This document shows, one piece after another, positions 1 to 6,508 of a stretch of 14,643 nucleotides of DNA. A model generated the notes under the pieces. That model worked only from the letters and a program-made list of their open reading frames with translations, had not been told where the DNA came from and made no database searches. Position 1 is the stretch's first letter; each line of letters begins with the position of its first letter. This DNA comes from an uncultured Pseudomonadota bacterium (GTDB lineage: Bacteria > Pseudomonadota > Gammaproteobacteria > Burkholderiales > SG8-39): NCBI GenBank assembly GCA_903895005.1, contig CAITSH010000151.1, forward strand, positions 1 to 14,643. The letters are read 5' to 3'. Position numbers and translations under genes: made by a program.

Positions 1-17
1 CCGGTTTCCAGGATGGG

Positions 18-1454
18 TCAGGCCTTGTCCGCCGGCTTGAATTGCAGCGACTTGTATTCGAGAAACTCTTCAAGGCCGTAACGGCCCAGTTCGCGACCCT
101 TGCCCGATTGCTTGAAACCGCCGAAGGGCGCCTGCATGTTGAACGGCCCGCCGTTGATGTCGATCTGCCCGGCGCGCATGCGCCTCGCCACGCGCCCCGC
201 GCGCGCCTCGTCGGCAGACCATACGCCGCCGGCCAGGCCGTACAGGCTGTCGTTGGCGATGCGCACGGCGTCGTCTTCGTCGCGGTAGGTGATGATGGAT
301 AGCACCGGGCCGAAGATTTCTTCTTGTGCGATGGTCGATTTCGGATCGACGCGGCCGAACACCGTCGGTTTGACGTACCAGCCGCGGGGCAGGCCATCCG
401 GGGCGTCGGCACCGCCGGTGAGCAACTCGGCGCCCTCGGCGATGCCCCTGGTGATGTAGGTGCGAACGCGCTCTCGTTGCGCCGACGAGGTGAGCGGGCC
501 CAGTCTGGCGGTCTCACCGAAGGGGTCGCCGACAGTGAAGCCTGCGGCCACTTCCTTGGCGATGGCCGCCGCCTCGGCGTACCGGCTCTCGGGCACCAGC
601 ATGCGCGTGTGTGCGGTGCAGGTCTGGCCGGAATTGAGAAAGCAGGCGTTGATGGTGCCTTTTACCGCGGCGGCGAGGTCGGCGTCGTCGAGGATGATCG
701 ACGCTGATTTTCCACCCAGTTCCAGCGCCACGCGCTTGACCGTCGCCGATGCGAGTTCGGATACCCGCTTGCCCGCACGCGTCGAACCGGTGAAGGACAC
801 CATGTCGACATCGGCATGCCTCACCAGCGCCTCGCCCACGCCGGTGCCGGTGCCTGTGACCAGGTTGAACACGCCGGCCGGCACGCCGGCCTCGTGGATG
901 ATTTCCGCAAGGATGAAGGCGTTGAGCGGCGCCACCTCGGAGGGCTTGAGCACCACGGTGCAACCTGCTGCAAGCGCCGGGGCGACCTTGGCGGCGATCT
1001 GGTGCAGCGGGTAGTTCCACGGCGTGATCGCCGCGACAACGCCGACCGGCTCACGCAGCACCAGCGAATTGCCGACCTTTTCTTCAAAGGCGAAGCCCGG
1101 CAGCATTTTTGCGTACATGGCAAAGGTGAAGGTCGGCGACCCGGTCTGGATGCGCGAGGCGAGCTTGAGCGGCATGCCCACCTCGGCGCAGATGGTGCGG
1201 GCGATTTCGTCGGCGCGCGCCTTCATGCCTTCGTGGATTTTTTGCAGCAGCGCGGCGCGCACGGCCGGCGTGGTCGCGGCCCAAGCCTCGAATGCGTTGC
1301 GGGCGGCTGCGACCGCTGCGTCAACATCGGATTCGCCGCCTTCCGGGATCCGGCCGATCACGTCCTCGGTCGAGGCGCTGATGACATCAATGGTCTTGCT
1401 GCCGGCGGGCTTGACCCACCGCCCGTCGATGTAGAACTGGTCGCGGATTTGCAT
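18..1454 (-). CDS. NAD(P)-dependent aldehyde dehydrogenase
   Basis: This 478-residue protein is a full-length member of the aldehyde dehydrogenase superfamily, which oxidises aldehydes to carboxylic acids with NAD or NADP in the cytoplasm. The key signatures are visible: TPWNYP with the oxyanion Asn at 147, the cofactor-binding FTGST near 221-225, LELGGKS with general-base Glu245, GQTC with nucleophile Cys279, and EEIFGPV near 378-384. The length is typical and no catalytic residue is missing. The start ATG at 1454 gives a normal N-terminus, though no strong Shine-Dalgarno is visible. A TATAAT hexamer lies about 40 bases upstream of it. It is divergent from the exported-protein gene at 1535 and stands alone on its strand here. 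The family is certain from the motifs. The substrate is unknown; an aldehyde from lipid or aromatic breakdown is only an inference from the neighbours. Confidence 0.95.
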   Translation of the reverse strand: MQIRDQFYIDGRWVKPAGSKTIDVISASTEDVIGRIPEGGESDVDAAVAAARNAFEAWAATTPAVRAALLQKIHEGMKARADEIARTICAEVGMPLKLASRIQTGSPTFTFAMYAKMLPGFAFEEKVGNSLVLREPVGVVAAITPWNYPLHQIAAKVAPALAAGCTVVLKPSEVAPLNAFILAEIIHEAGVPAGVFNLVTGTGTGVGEALVRHADVDMVSFTGSTRAGKRVSELASATVKRVALELGGKSASIILDDADLAAAVKGTINACFLNSGQTCTAHTRMLVPESRYAEAAAIAKEVAAGFTVGDPFGETARLGPLTSSAQRERVRTYITRGIAEGAELLTGGADAPDGLPRGWYVKPTVFGRVDPKSTIAQEEIFGPVLSIITYRDEDDAVRIANDSLYGLAGGVWSADEARAGRVARRMRAGQIDINGGPFNMQAPFGGFKQSGKGRELGRYGLEEFLEYKSLQFKPADKA

Positions 1455-1492
1455 GTCAGGGTGCTGTCAGGGGAAAACCCGTATTATAGCGA

Positions 1493-1498
1493 GCACGA
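1493..1498 (-). promoter_or_regulatory. Candidate -10 element for the aldehyde dehydrogenase gene
   Basis: The minus strand reads TATAAT here, a perfect consensus -10, about 40 bases upstream of the aldehyde dehydrogenase start. No convincing -35 hexamer lies 16-18 bases further upstream, so this is a weak call. The spacer is only 80 bases long and is shared with the divergent gene at 1535. Confidence 0.3.
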
Positions 1499-1534
1499 CC
1501 CCTCGGACTTTACCCCGGACTTCACCCGCCATTC

Positions 1535-2734
1535 ATGATGAACGCCCGCTTTTTGCCGCAGATCCTGCTGGTCGCAGCGGCCCTGGTTGCCGGGGGCGGT
1601 GCCGGTGCCGCCGACACGCGCGACTTTCGCGGGCATTTTCCGCAGTACCCGGGGTTCAGCCAGTACTTCGCTGCCAATCCGCCCTCGACGGCCACGCCCA
1701 CCGGTGCGGAACAGGTGCTGCTGGTGCGCCACCGTCCGCGTTTCCTGCTGCCCAAAGACCACCCCGGCATGCTCGATTTTTATGGCGATTACATCGCCAG
1801 TGGCCGCCTCTATGACGGTGAGGGGAAGCTGCTCGCCGAAAAGGTCAATCGCGAGGTGCTCAACGCCCACAAGGACAATCCGGGCGCGGTATTCGTGCAC
1901 GAGGCCGGTGCAACCAGGGCGGCGACGCCGGTCGTGTATGCCCGCATCGATCGCGACACGGTTGATTTTGGCAACGGCGTCAAACGGCGCTTCACCTTTT
2001 TGCGCTACAACGCGGTGTTTCGCCAATCCGGCCTACCCGCCGGGGTCAACGGCTGGCGCGCATTTCTTGTCAGCCTGACTGGCGACCTCGATGACTGGCG
2101 CCAGCTCGACAACACCACGGCCGCCACCGTGGTACTCGATGAGGACGAGCGCCCGGTCGCCCTGATGATGCAGCCCCACAGCTATATGCGCACCTATGTG
2201 TTTGGTGTTGACGTGGCCCTCCCGGCAGACGGGCGCGCCATGATCGACGTGGCGATCCGGTCCAATGAGCTGTACCGCCATGTCGAGGGCCGGGTGCACT
2301 ATCGCTCGGTGCGTTTTCTCGGCGAGGCGGGCATGCGATACATGCTGGGCGGAAGCGAGCGCCCGACCATGTCGGCAGACGATATTACAGACAGCGTGCG
2401 CGAGACCGATTATTCGCTGCAATTCCTTGCGCCGGCTGACGCTTTCTACACCTTCAAGGGCCACCTCGGCCAAAAGCGTTCGATGATGGGGCGCGAAGGG
2501 CCGCCCGGCGCCGACTACAACACCCTGCCCGAGCTCAAGCCGATGGCGATGCAGATGATGGCGGGGTACTGGCATCGCGACCACGCCGGGGATCGCGAGC
2601 GTTTCGAGGCCACCTATGCCAAGACCGGCGACCTGCGTGACTTTGCGCGTGCCCAGCTGCCGCAACTGGCCGCGGCGCTTGCCGCCGCGCGGGACAAGCA
2701 GTCGCGACCCGTGCCAGGGGCTACAAAAAAGTAG
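1535..2734 (+). CDS. Exported protein of unknown function
   Basis: I do not recognise this 399-residue protein. It begins with a clear Sec signal peptide: a short positive start (MMNARF), a hydrophobic stretch at about residues 8-22, and an Ala-rich cleavage region near GAGAA|DT. The mature part has no transmembrane segment and should be periplasmic or secreted. It is rich in aromatic, Asp and Arg residues, with local stretches such as FLLPKDHPGMLDFYGDYI, SGLPAGVNGW, SNELYRH and DAFYTFKGHLG that look like conserved blocks. It has no cysteine in its mature part, no lipobox and no obvious enzyme motif. Two ATGs stand side by side at 1535 and 1538; either could start it, and no strong ribosome binding site is visible. 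It converges on the thioesterase gene 97 bases away. It is certainly coding, but its function is open. Confidence 0.85.
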   Translation: MMNARFLPQILLVAAALVAGGGAGAADTRDFRGHFPQYPGFSQYFAANPPSTATPTGAEQVLLVRHRPRFLLPKDHPGMLDFYGDYIASGRLYDGEGKLLAEKVNREVLNAHKDNPGAVFVHEAGATRAATPVVYARIDRDTVDFGNGVKRRFTFLRYNAVFRQSGLPAGVNGWRAFLVSLTGDLDDWRQLDNTTAATVVLDEDERPVALMMQPHSYMRTYVFGVDVALPADGRAMIDVAIRSNELYRHVEGRVHYRSVRFLGEAGMRYMLGGSERPTMSADDITDSVRETDYSLQFLAPADAFYTFKGHLGQKRSMMGREGPPGADYNTLPELKPMAMQMMAGYWHRDHAGDRERFEATYAKTGDLRDFARAQLPQLAAALAAARDKQSRPVPGATKK

Positions 2735-2831
2735 CGTCTTGGGCGGGCGCCCTGCGCCCCAGTATTGCCAGCCTCCGGGCTGCCTTGCCTGCCATCCATC
2801 ACAACATCGCGGTGCGCCCGGATCGCGAGTG

Positions 2832-3311
2832 TCAGCCTGCCGGTGCGGTCTTCTCGAAGTTGAGGATCGCCGAGCGCAGGGGGGCAGGCCAGGGCGCGGA
2901 CTTCCTGGTCTTGGGATCGGCGTTGACATAAATCAGTTCGCCGCTGGTGAGGTGGTCCGTGCCGCGCCAGATGCCGCAGTTGAAGGTCAGGCTCGAGCGC
3001 CCGATGCGGCTCACGCGGCAGCACACCGAGAGCTCCTGGTCGTAGGTGGCGGAACCGTGGTATTCGGCGGTCGCCTTGACCGCGTAAATGTCGGTGCCGA
3101 ATTTGTCGACAATGTCGGCGGGGTAATTGAAACCGATGGCGCGCCAGTACTCGCCGATGGCGACGTCGAAATACAGGAAATAATTGCCGTTGAACACCAC
3201 GTCCTGCCGGTCCACCTCGGCCCAGCGCACGCGCAGCGTGTGCGCGAAGGTGAATTCCCCGCGACTTATCGCCTGTTCAGTCACGCCAGCCACCCCGGCC
3301 ACCCCAGCCAC
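2832..3311 (-). CDS. Acyl-CoA thioesterase, YbgC/4-hydroxybenzoyl-CoA thioesterase family
   Basis: This is a 159-residue single hotdog-fold protein. The active-site region near residues 27-50 (VRWAEVDRQDVVFNGNYF) matches the family pattern, with Asp34 at the position of the catalytic Asp of 4-hydroxybenzoyl-CoA thioesterase and the following NGNYFLYFD matching the HxNY block. It should hydrolyse an acyl-CoA to the free acid and CoA in the cytoplasm. The gene starts 2 bases after the stop of the CMD-like gene, so the two are almost certainly one operon. The start is uncertain. There is no ATG; GTG codons at 3311, 3302, 3293 and 3284 lie in frame inside a 9-base tandem repeat that encodes Val-Ala-Gly units. 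GAGG at 3312-3315 is best spaced for the GTG at 3302, and GTG 3284 would give a repeat-free N-terminus. The specific substrate is unknown. Confidence 0.88.
   Translation of the reverse strand: MAGVAGVAGVTEQAISRGEFTFAHTLRVRWAEVDRQDVVFNGNYFLYFDVAIGEYWRAIGFNYPADIVDKFGTDIYAVKATAEYHGSATYDQELSVCCRVSRIGRSSLTFNCGIWRGTDHLTSGELIYVNADPKTRKSAPWPAPLRSAILNFEKTAPAG
3284..3311 (-). repeat. 9-bp tandem repeat over the thioesterase start
   Basis: Read on the minus strand, three copies of GTGGCYGGS (GTGGCTGGG, GTGGCCGGG, GTGGCTGGC) are followed by a fourth GTG. Each unit encodes Val-Ala-Gly in the thioesterase frame and begins with a usable GTG start codon. A gain or loss of one unit keeps the frame and changes only the N-terminal length. 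Confidence 0.85.
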
Positions 3312-3313
3312 CC

Positions 3314-3841
3314 TCAGGGATGCTCGTCATGGTCGATCTGCATCGCCTCAAGAAAGCGCGACACCAGGTTGTAACCGCCTATGGTGGCGGTGAGTTCCAC
3401 CAGTTCGCGCTCGTTGAACTGCTTGCGTACGGCGTCGAACAGCGGTTGGGGCACGCGCACGTGTTTGGTCATCGCCTCGGTGTAGGCGAGAACCGCGCGG
3501 TCGTTGTCGGTGAGTCCCGCGGGCTCGCCACCGGACTTGAGCGTATCCAGTTGCGCCTGGGTCAGGCCCTCCTTGAGCGCAAAGGGCACGTGCGCGGCAA
3601 ACTCGTAATCGGCACCGTTGATGACGGCGATGCGCATGATCACCAGCTCGCGCACGCGTCCCGACAACACGCCCTGCTGGCGGATCGCCGTAAACAGCGA
3701 ACACCAGCCCGATGCCACCGGCGGGCTGTGCATCAGCATGCGGTACAGGTTGAGCATTTTGCCGCTGCGCTCGCGCTTGATGCGTTCAACGAGTTCAAGG
3801 TTCTCAGGGCGCGTGAGGTCGGCGTAGTCTATGCGTGCCAT
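3314..3841 (-). CDS. Carboxymuconolactone decarboxylase-like (AhpD/CMD fold) protein
   Basis: With the ATG at 3841 the product is 175 residues and starts MARIDYADLT, a natural beginning for this family. The reading frame stays open far upstream, but that part translates intergenic repeats and is not likely coding. The core RELVIMRIAVINGADYEFAAH (residues 64-84) is the CMD helix, with Glu65, Glu80 and His84 at the usual polar positions. The CxxC pair of AhpD peroxidase reductases is absent; the only cysteine is Cys47, outside the motif. It is therefore closer to the non-redox CMD-like proteins that accompany catabolic operons, whose reaction is mostly unknown. The thioesterase gene follows after 2 bases on the same strand. 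A TATACT -10 hexamer lies about 35 bases upstream, and a GGAAAG precedes the start by about 9 bases. Confidence 0.9.
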   Translation of the reverse strand: MARIDYADLTRPENLELVERIKRERSGKMLNLYRMLMHSPPVASGWCSLFTAIRQQGVLSGRVRELVIMRIAVINGADYEFAAHVPFALKEGLTQAQLDTLKSGGEPAGLTDNDRAVLAYTEAMTKHVRVPQPLFDAVRKQFNERELVELTATIGGYNLVSRFLEAMQIDHDEHP

Positions 3842-3875
3842 CGGTGTGCTTTCCGTGTCATCTTTGGGGAGCGCA

Positions 3876-3881
3876 AGTATA
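3876..3881 (-). promoter_or_regulatory. Candidate -10 element for the CMD-like/thioesterase operon
   Basis: The minus strand reads TATACT, a near-consensus -10, which would give a leader of about 30 bases before the ATG at 3841. No good -35 is seen at 17 bases. It lies in the divergent spacer upstream of the tandem GTACTCC repeat. Confidence 0.35.
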
Positions 3882-3934
3882 CCGGCTTGGCGCGCGTGCG
3901 CCGCTCCGCGCCCGTCGCTGGTCCTCGCAGTCTC

Positions 3935-3970
3935 GTACTCCGGTACTCCGGTACTCCCGTACTCCCGTAC
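3935..3970. repeat. 8-bp tandem repeat GTACTCC(G/C), 4.5 copies
   Basis: Two copies of GTACTCCG (3935-3950) are followed by two of GTACTCCC (3951-3966) and a final GTAC. The units differ only at the last base, in blocks of two, as expected from recent tandem duplication. The repeat sits in the non-coding spacer between two divergent genes, 25 bases before the plus-strand start. Confidence 0.9.
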
Positions 3971-3971
3971 A

Positions 3972-3986
3972 CTTGCAACCTGCAAG
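3972..3986 (+). promoter_or_regulatory. Small dyad overlapping the ribosome binding site of the 3996 gene
   Basis: CTTGCA and TGCAAG form a perfect 6-base inverted repeat around the spacer ACC. Its right arm overlaps the AAGGGA at 3984-3989 that serves the ATG at 3996. A 3-base loop is tight, so it could be a protein site, a weak RNA hairpin that covers the ribosome binding site, or chance. Confidence 0.35.
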
Positions 3987-3995
3987 GGAAAGGGA

Positions 3996-4613
3996 ATGTT
4001 CGCGGCAATGGATGAATCGGTGGTTCGCAGCATGGCGCGCTGGCCTGACGTACCGGACGTGTATGGCTGGCTTGCGCTTGACCGTCGCGGAAACTGGCTG
4101 GTCAAGGACGCCGCGGGTGGTTTCGGTCGTATCAGCAACGCCGCGGTCAATGACTTCATCGGCCGCAATTACCAGCATGACGGCACAGGCCGCTGGTTTT
4201 TCCAGAACGGGCCGCAGCGCGTGTTTGTCTTGCTGCATTACACGCCGCTGGTGTACCGGCTTGACCATGCCGGCAGGTCGCTTTGCGACCACACCGGGCG
4301 CATCGCGCATTCGCTGCGGGCCGCCTGGCTTGACGATGCAGGCGGCCTGGTGTTGCAAACCGAGCTGGGGTGCGGCGCGATGGATGACCGCGACCTTGCC
4401 GGGGCGCTCGCGCTGATGCGTGACGTAAAGGGTGCGGCGCCCGATGAGGCGGCCCTTGCGGAGGAGGCCGAGACGCACGAATCGTCTCTCTTCATGTCGC
4501 TCGGGAACGCCGCGACGCCGATTACGATCGGCAGGATCGCGGCGCGCGGCCTTGCCGCGCGCTTGGGATTCGTCGCCGATCCGCGACCGCCGGCGGGACA
4601 GGCCGATTGCTGA
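3996..4613 (+). CDS. Uncharacterised cytoplasmic protein (possible betaproteobacterial DUF2946-type family)
   Basis: The product is 205 residues from the ATG at 3996, chosen because AAGGGA lies 6 bases upstream; the ATG at 4008 (MDESVV) is the alternative. There is no signal peptide or membrane segment. The N-terminal 90 residues look most conserved: WPDVPDVYGWLALDRRGNW (16-34), then a block near 47-80 with FIGRNYQHDGTGRWFFQNGPQ, then YTPLVYRLD. This resembles a small uncharacterised family of Burkholderiales and relatives that I recall under a DUF name (DUF2946/DUF2944), but I am not sure of the number. Residues 145-165 are Ala/Glu-rich, and the C-terminus is Arg/Pro-rich and probably flexible. 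The function is unknown. It is divergent from the CMD-like operon and followed by aroE after 164 bases. Confidence 0.8.
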   Translation: MFAAMDESVVRSMARWPDVPDVYGWLALDRRGNWLVKDAAGGFGRISNAAVNDFIGRNYQHDGTGRWFFQNGPQRVFVLLHYTPLVYRLDHAGRSLCDHTGRIAHSLRAAWLDDAGGLVLQTELGCGAMDDRDLAGALALMRDVKGAAPDEAALAEEAETHESSLFMSLGNAATPITIGRIAARGLAARLGFVADPRPPAGQADC

Positions 4614-4777
4614 CCGCCTGCCGCAAGCGTGCGTGCCTTCGTGCCGGCATGCGATTGCCCTGCGTTGCCTTCCAGGTTCCCCGTTTTCCCGGCTGGCGCG
4701 GCGTCTTGCGCCCGCATAGAATACGCACCACCGTATCGGGTGCTTGCACAGCCGTGCGCACCTGAAAACCACTTCTG

Positions 4778-5647
4778 ATGGCTGCAAAGCCTGCTGCGAG
4801 AAAAATGGCTGCTTCAAAAAAATTTGTGTTGGCGGGGGTAATGGGCTGGCCGGTATCGCATTCACGATCGCCGGTTTTGCATAACCACTGGATCAGGCAA
4901 TACGGCCTCAATGGTGCGTACGTTTTGCTGCCGGTTGATCCTGCGAAATTACCCGCTGCGATCGCCGGGCTGCCCGCACTGGGCTTTGCCGGTTGCAATA
5001 TCACCATTCCGCACAAGACGGCGGCCCTTGCCCTGGTTGATCGCGTCGACCCGGTTGCGCAACGCATCGGGGCGATCAACACCATCGTGGTCGAACCGGA
5101 CGGTTCGCTCAGCGGATTCAATCATGACGGCTTTGGCTTCATCCAAAGCCTGCTCGATGCCATGCCCGATTGGCGTGCGGACGCGGGGCCTGTGACGATT
5201 CTAGGGACCGGAGGCGCGGCGCGTGCGGTCATTGTCAGCCTCGCCGAGCGCGGCGCGCGCGAGATCCGCCTGGTGAACCGGACCTTGCAGCGCGCCGAAG
5301 CGCTCGCGCTCGAGTTCGGCGCCCCGGTGCGGGCGGTTGCCTGGGAGCAGCGCCACGATGCGCTTGCCGATGCGGCTTTGCTGGTCAACACCACGAGCCA
5401 GGGCATGGTCGGTGAGCCGCCGCTTGACCTTTCACTCGAGCGACTGCCGCGGCACACATTCGTTTCGGACATCATTTACGTTCCGCTTGAAACACCACTG
5501 CTCGCCGCCGCGCGCTTGCGCGGCAATCCGACGGTGGGCGGACTCGGCATGTTGCTAAATCAGGCGCGACCGGCGTTCAAGTCGTGGTTCGGCGTCATGC
5601 CGGAGATCACCAGCGGTTTGCGAGAGGCGGTCGAGGCGACGCTTTAG
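4778..5647 (+). CDS. aroE: Shikimate dehydrogenase
   Basis: AroE reduces 3-dehydroshikimate to shikimate with NADPH, the fourth step of the shikimate pathway to aromatic amino acids, in the cytoplasm. All family signatures are present: shikimate-binding SHSRSP with Ser29 and Ser31, NITIPHK with catalytic Lys80, the NTIV block near 101, GFNHDG with catalytic Asp117, the NADP-binding GTGGAARA at 143-150, NTTSQGM at 204-210, and GLGMLLNQA near 255-263. The 289-residue length exceeds the usual ~275 because of a Lys/Ala-rich N-terminal extension. The ATG at 4805 (MAASKKFV) would give a 280-residue protein closer to the norm. Neither start has a strong ribosome binding site, and both begin ATGGCTGC. 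The gene appears to be a lone unit between two small uncharacterised or envelope genes. Confidence 0.97.
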   Translation: MAAKPAARKMAASKKFVLAGVMGWPVSHSRSPVLHNHWIRQYGLNGAYVLLPVDPAKLPAAIAGLPALGFAGCNITIPHKTAALALVDRVDPVAQRIGAINTIVVEPDGSLSGFNHDGFGFIQSLLDAMPDWRADAGPVTILGTGGAARAVIVSLAERGAREIRLVNRTLQRAEALALEFGAPVRAVAWEQRHDALADAALLVNTTSQGMVGEPPLDLSLERLPRHTFVSDIIYVPLETPLLAAARLRGNPTVGGLGMLLNQARPAFKSWFGVMPEITSGLREAVEATL

Positions 5648-5705
5648 CGGCCGACGTACGCGGCAGGCGGGACTGAGCCGGCGGCCGGTTTGCTTACCCG
5701 GGGCT

Positions 5706-5711
5706 TATAAT
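5706..5711 (+). promoter_or_regulatory. Candidate -10 element for the MliC-like lipoprotein gene
   Basis: TATAAT matches the -10 consensus and lies 50 bases before the ATG at 5762. No matching -35 is seen 16-18 bases upstream, where the sequence is GC-rich. The call rests on the -10 and its placement in a 114-base spacer. Confidence 0.35.
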
Positions 5712-5761
5712 CGACATGACTTCCCGGCGATATTTTCGACGGGACAAGGAGAGCGCCGCAG

Positions 5762-6175
5762 ATGAACTACCCGAACCCCAGGAACTATCCGAGCTCCAAG
5801 ACAGGCCTCGCGGCAATCGTGCTCGCGGTGACGCTGGTCGGTTGCGGCAGCATGCCCAGCCTGCCCAAAGTCTGGCCTTTTGGTGAAAAAGCGAGCGACC
5901 GCCCGCGCGTGCCGCCGGGAGCTACAGCTTACCAATGCGATAACTCCCGTACCCTGTATGTGCGTTATATCGACGGCGGGAAGGCCGCCTGGGTGATCCT
6001 GCCCGAGCGCGAGTTCCGGCTGAACCCGGTGGTTTCGGCATCCGGCGCGCGCTACAGCAACGGCGTGGCGACACTCGACACGCGTGGCGACGATGCCATG
6101 CTGAGCGACGGGGCCAATGTCACGCACGCCAACTGCAAGACCGGTAAGACCGACAAGGTCGACAAGGCCGGTTGA
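5762..6175 (+). CDS. Outer-envelope lipoprotein with MliC-type lysozyme inhibitor domain
   Basis: The protein has 137 residues. A hydrophobic stretch (15-27) ends in the lipobox LVGC, so Cys28 should be lipidated; the next residues are Gly-Ser, not Asp, which favours outer-membrane sorting. From about residue 57 to 125 it matches the MliC fold: Y-x-C at the start (Cys59), the loop SASGARYSNG at 92-101, and a closing Cys125 that could pair with Cys59. In MliC the SGxxY loop and a later Lys-Gly motif enter the active site of c-type lysozymes. Here the second motif reads TRGDDAML, with Arg108 where Lys is usual. It probably protects peptidoglycan from host or predator lysozyme. AAGGAGAG lies 8 bases before the ATG. 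A short Lys/Asp-rich tail follows the domain. Confidence 0.88.
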   Translation: MNYPNPRNYPSSKTGLAAIVLAVTLVGCGSMPSLPKVWPFGEKASDRPRVPPGATAYQCDNSRTLYVRYIDGGKAAWVILPEREFRLNPVVSASGARYSNGVATLDTRGDDAMLSDGANVTHANCKTGKTDKVDKAG

Positions 6176-6198
6176 TTCCTTGACGTGGCGGACGGCTG

Positions 6199-6447
6199 AC
6201 CCGGATACAGGTTTTCCCCGGGGGGCGGCGCGATCTCCGCCGGGCAGCGCTTGCCAGCGCGGGCGCGCCCGCCCGACCGCCATGGCTGCCGCGGCATGGG
6301 TCGGTTCCACCACCGCAATCCCGGCCGCCTGCTCGACGCGCTCGCAGCACTTCGCCATGCCGGCGCGTCCCATCACGACAACATTCGCGCCGTCTTCGCG
6401 CAGGGCTTTCGCGCCTGGAGCACAAACGCATCGCGCTGCGCTGAGCG
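6199..6447 (-). pseudogene. Remnant of an Asp/Glu/hydantoin racemase gene, C-terminal part only
   Basis: Three minus-strand frames join into one recognisable racemase C-terminus. RSAQRDAFVLQAR (from about 6447) should run into KALREDGANVVVMGRAGMA and then VAVVEPTHAAAAMAV-like sequence (about 6409-6265). A third frame carries PPPGENLYPG (to about 6199). In the family the stretch after EDGA ends in a catalytic LGC(A/T)GM; here the Cys position is Arg (MGRAGM). There is no start codon and no N-terminal half. A terminator sits just upstream on this strand. The parts need one frameshift near 6405 and another near 6255 to connect, so this is decayed coding DNA. The family match to the middle piece is good. 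The outer pieces are inference. It fills most of the gene-free stretch between the MliC-like gene and the repeat-protein gene. Confidence 0.5.
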
Positions 6448-6464
6448 CAGGCGTCCGGGGCAAT

Positions 6465-6493
6465 AAAAAACGCCCGCGACTGCGGGCGTTTTT
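6465..6493. terminator. Bidirectional rho-independent terminator
   Basis: CGCCCGC (6471-6477) pairs with GCGGGCG (6482-6488) around a GACT loop, flanked by six A on the left and five T on the right, so it works on either strand. On the minus strand it follows the repeat-protein gene, whose stop is at 6509, by 16 bases. On the plus strand it would also end readthrough from the MliC-like gene. Confidence 0.93.
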
Positions 6494-6508
6494 GTGCAGG
6501 CTCTGCGT

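Noticed and set aside
2741..2760. Possible terminator between the convergent exported-protein and thioesterase genes
   Set aside because: GGGCG and CGCCC can pair, but the stem is only 5 bases and no T-tract follows on either strand.
3842..4168. Upstream extension of the CMD-like protein by about 109 residues
   Set aside because: The extension would translate the tandem GTACTCC repeat and overlap the start of the opposite gene. The family begins at MARIDY, which has its own ribosome binding site and a -10 element upstream.
5705..6463. Long minus-strand open frame opposite the MliC-like gene
   Set aside because: Most of it is antisense to a clear lipoprotein gene with a good ribosome binding site. 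Only its first part resembles a protein, and that is the racemase remnant.
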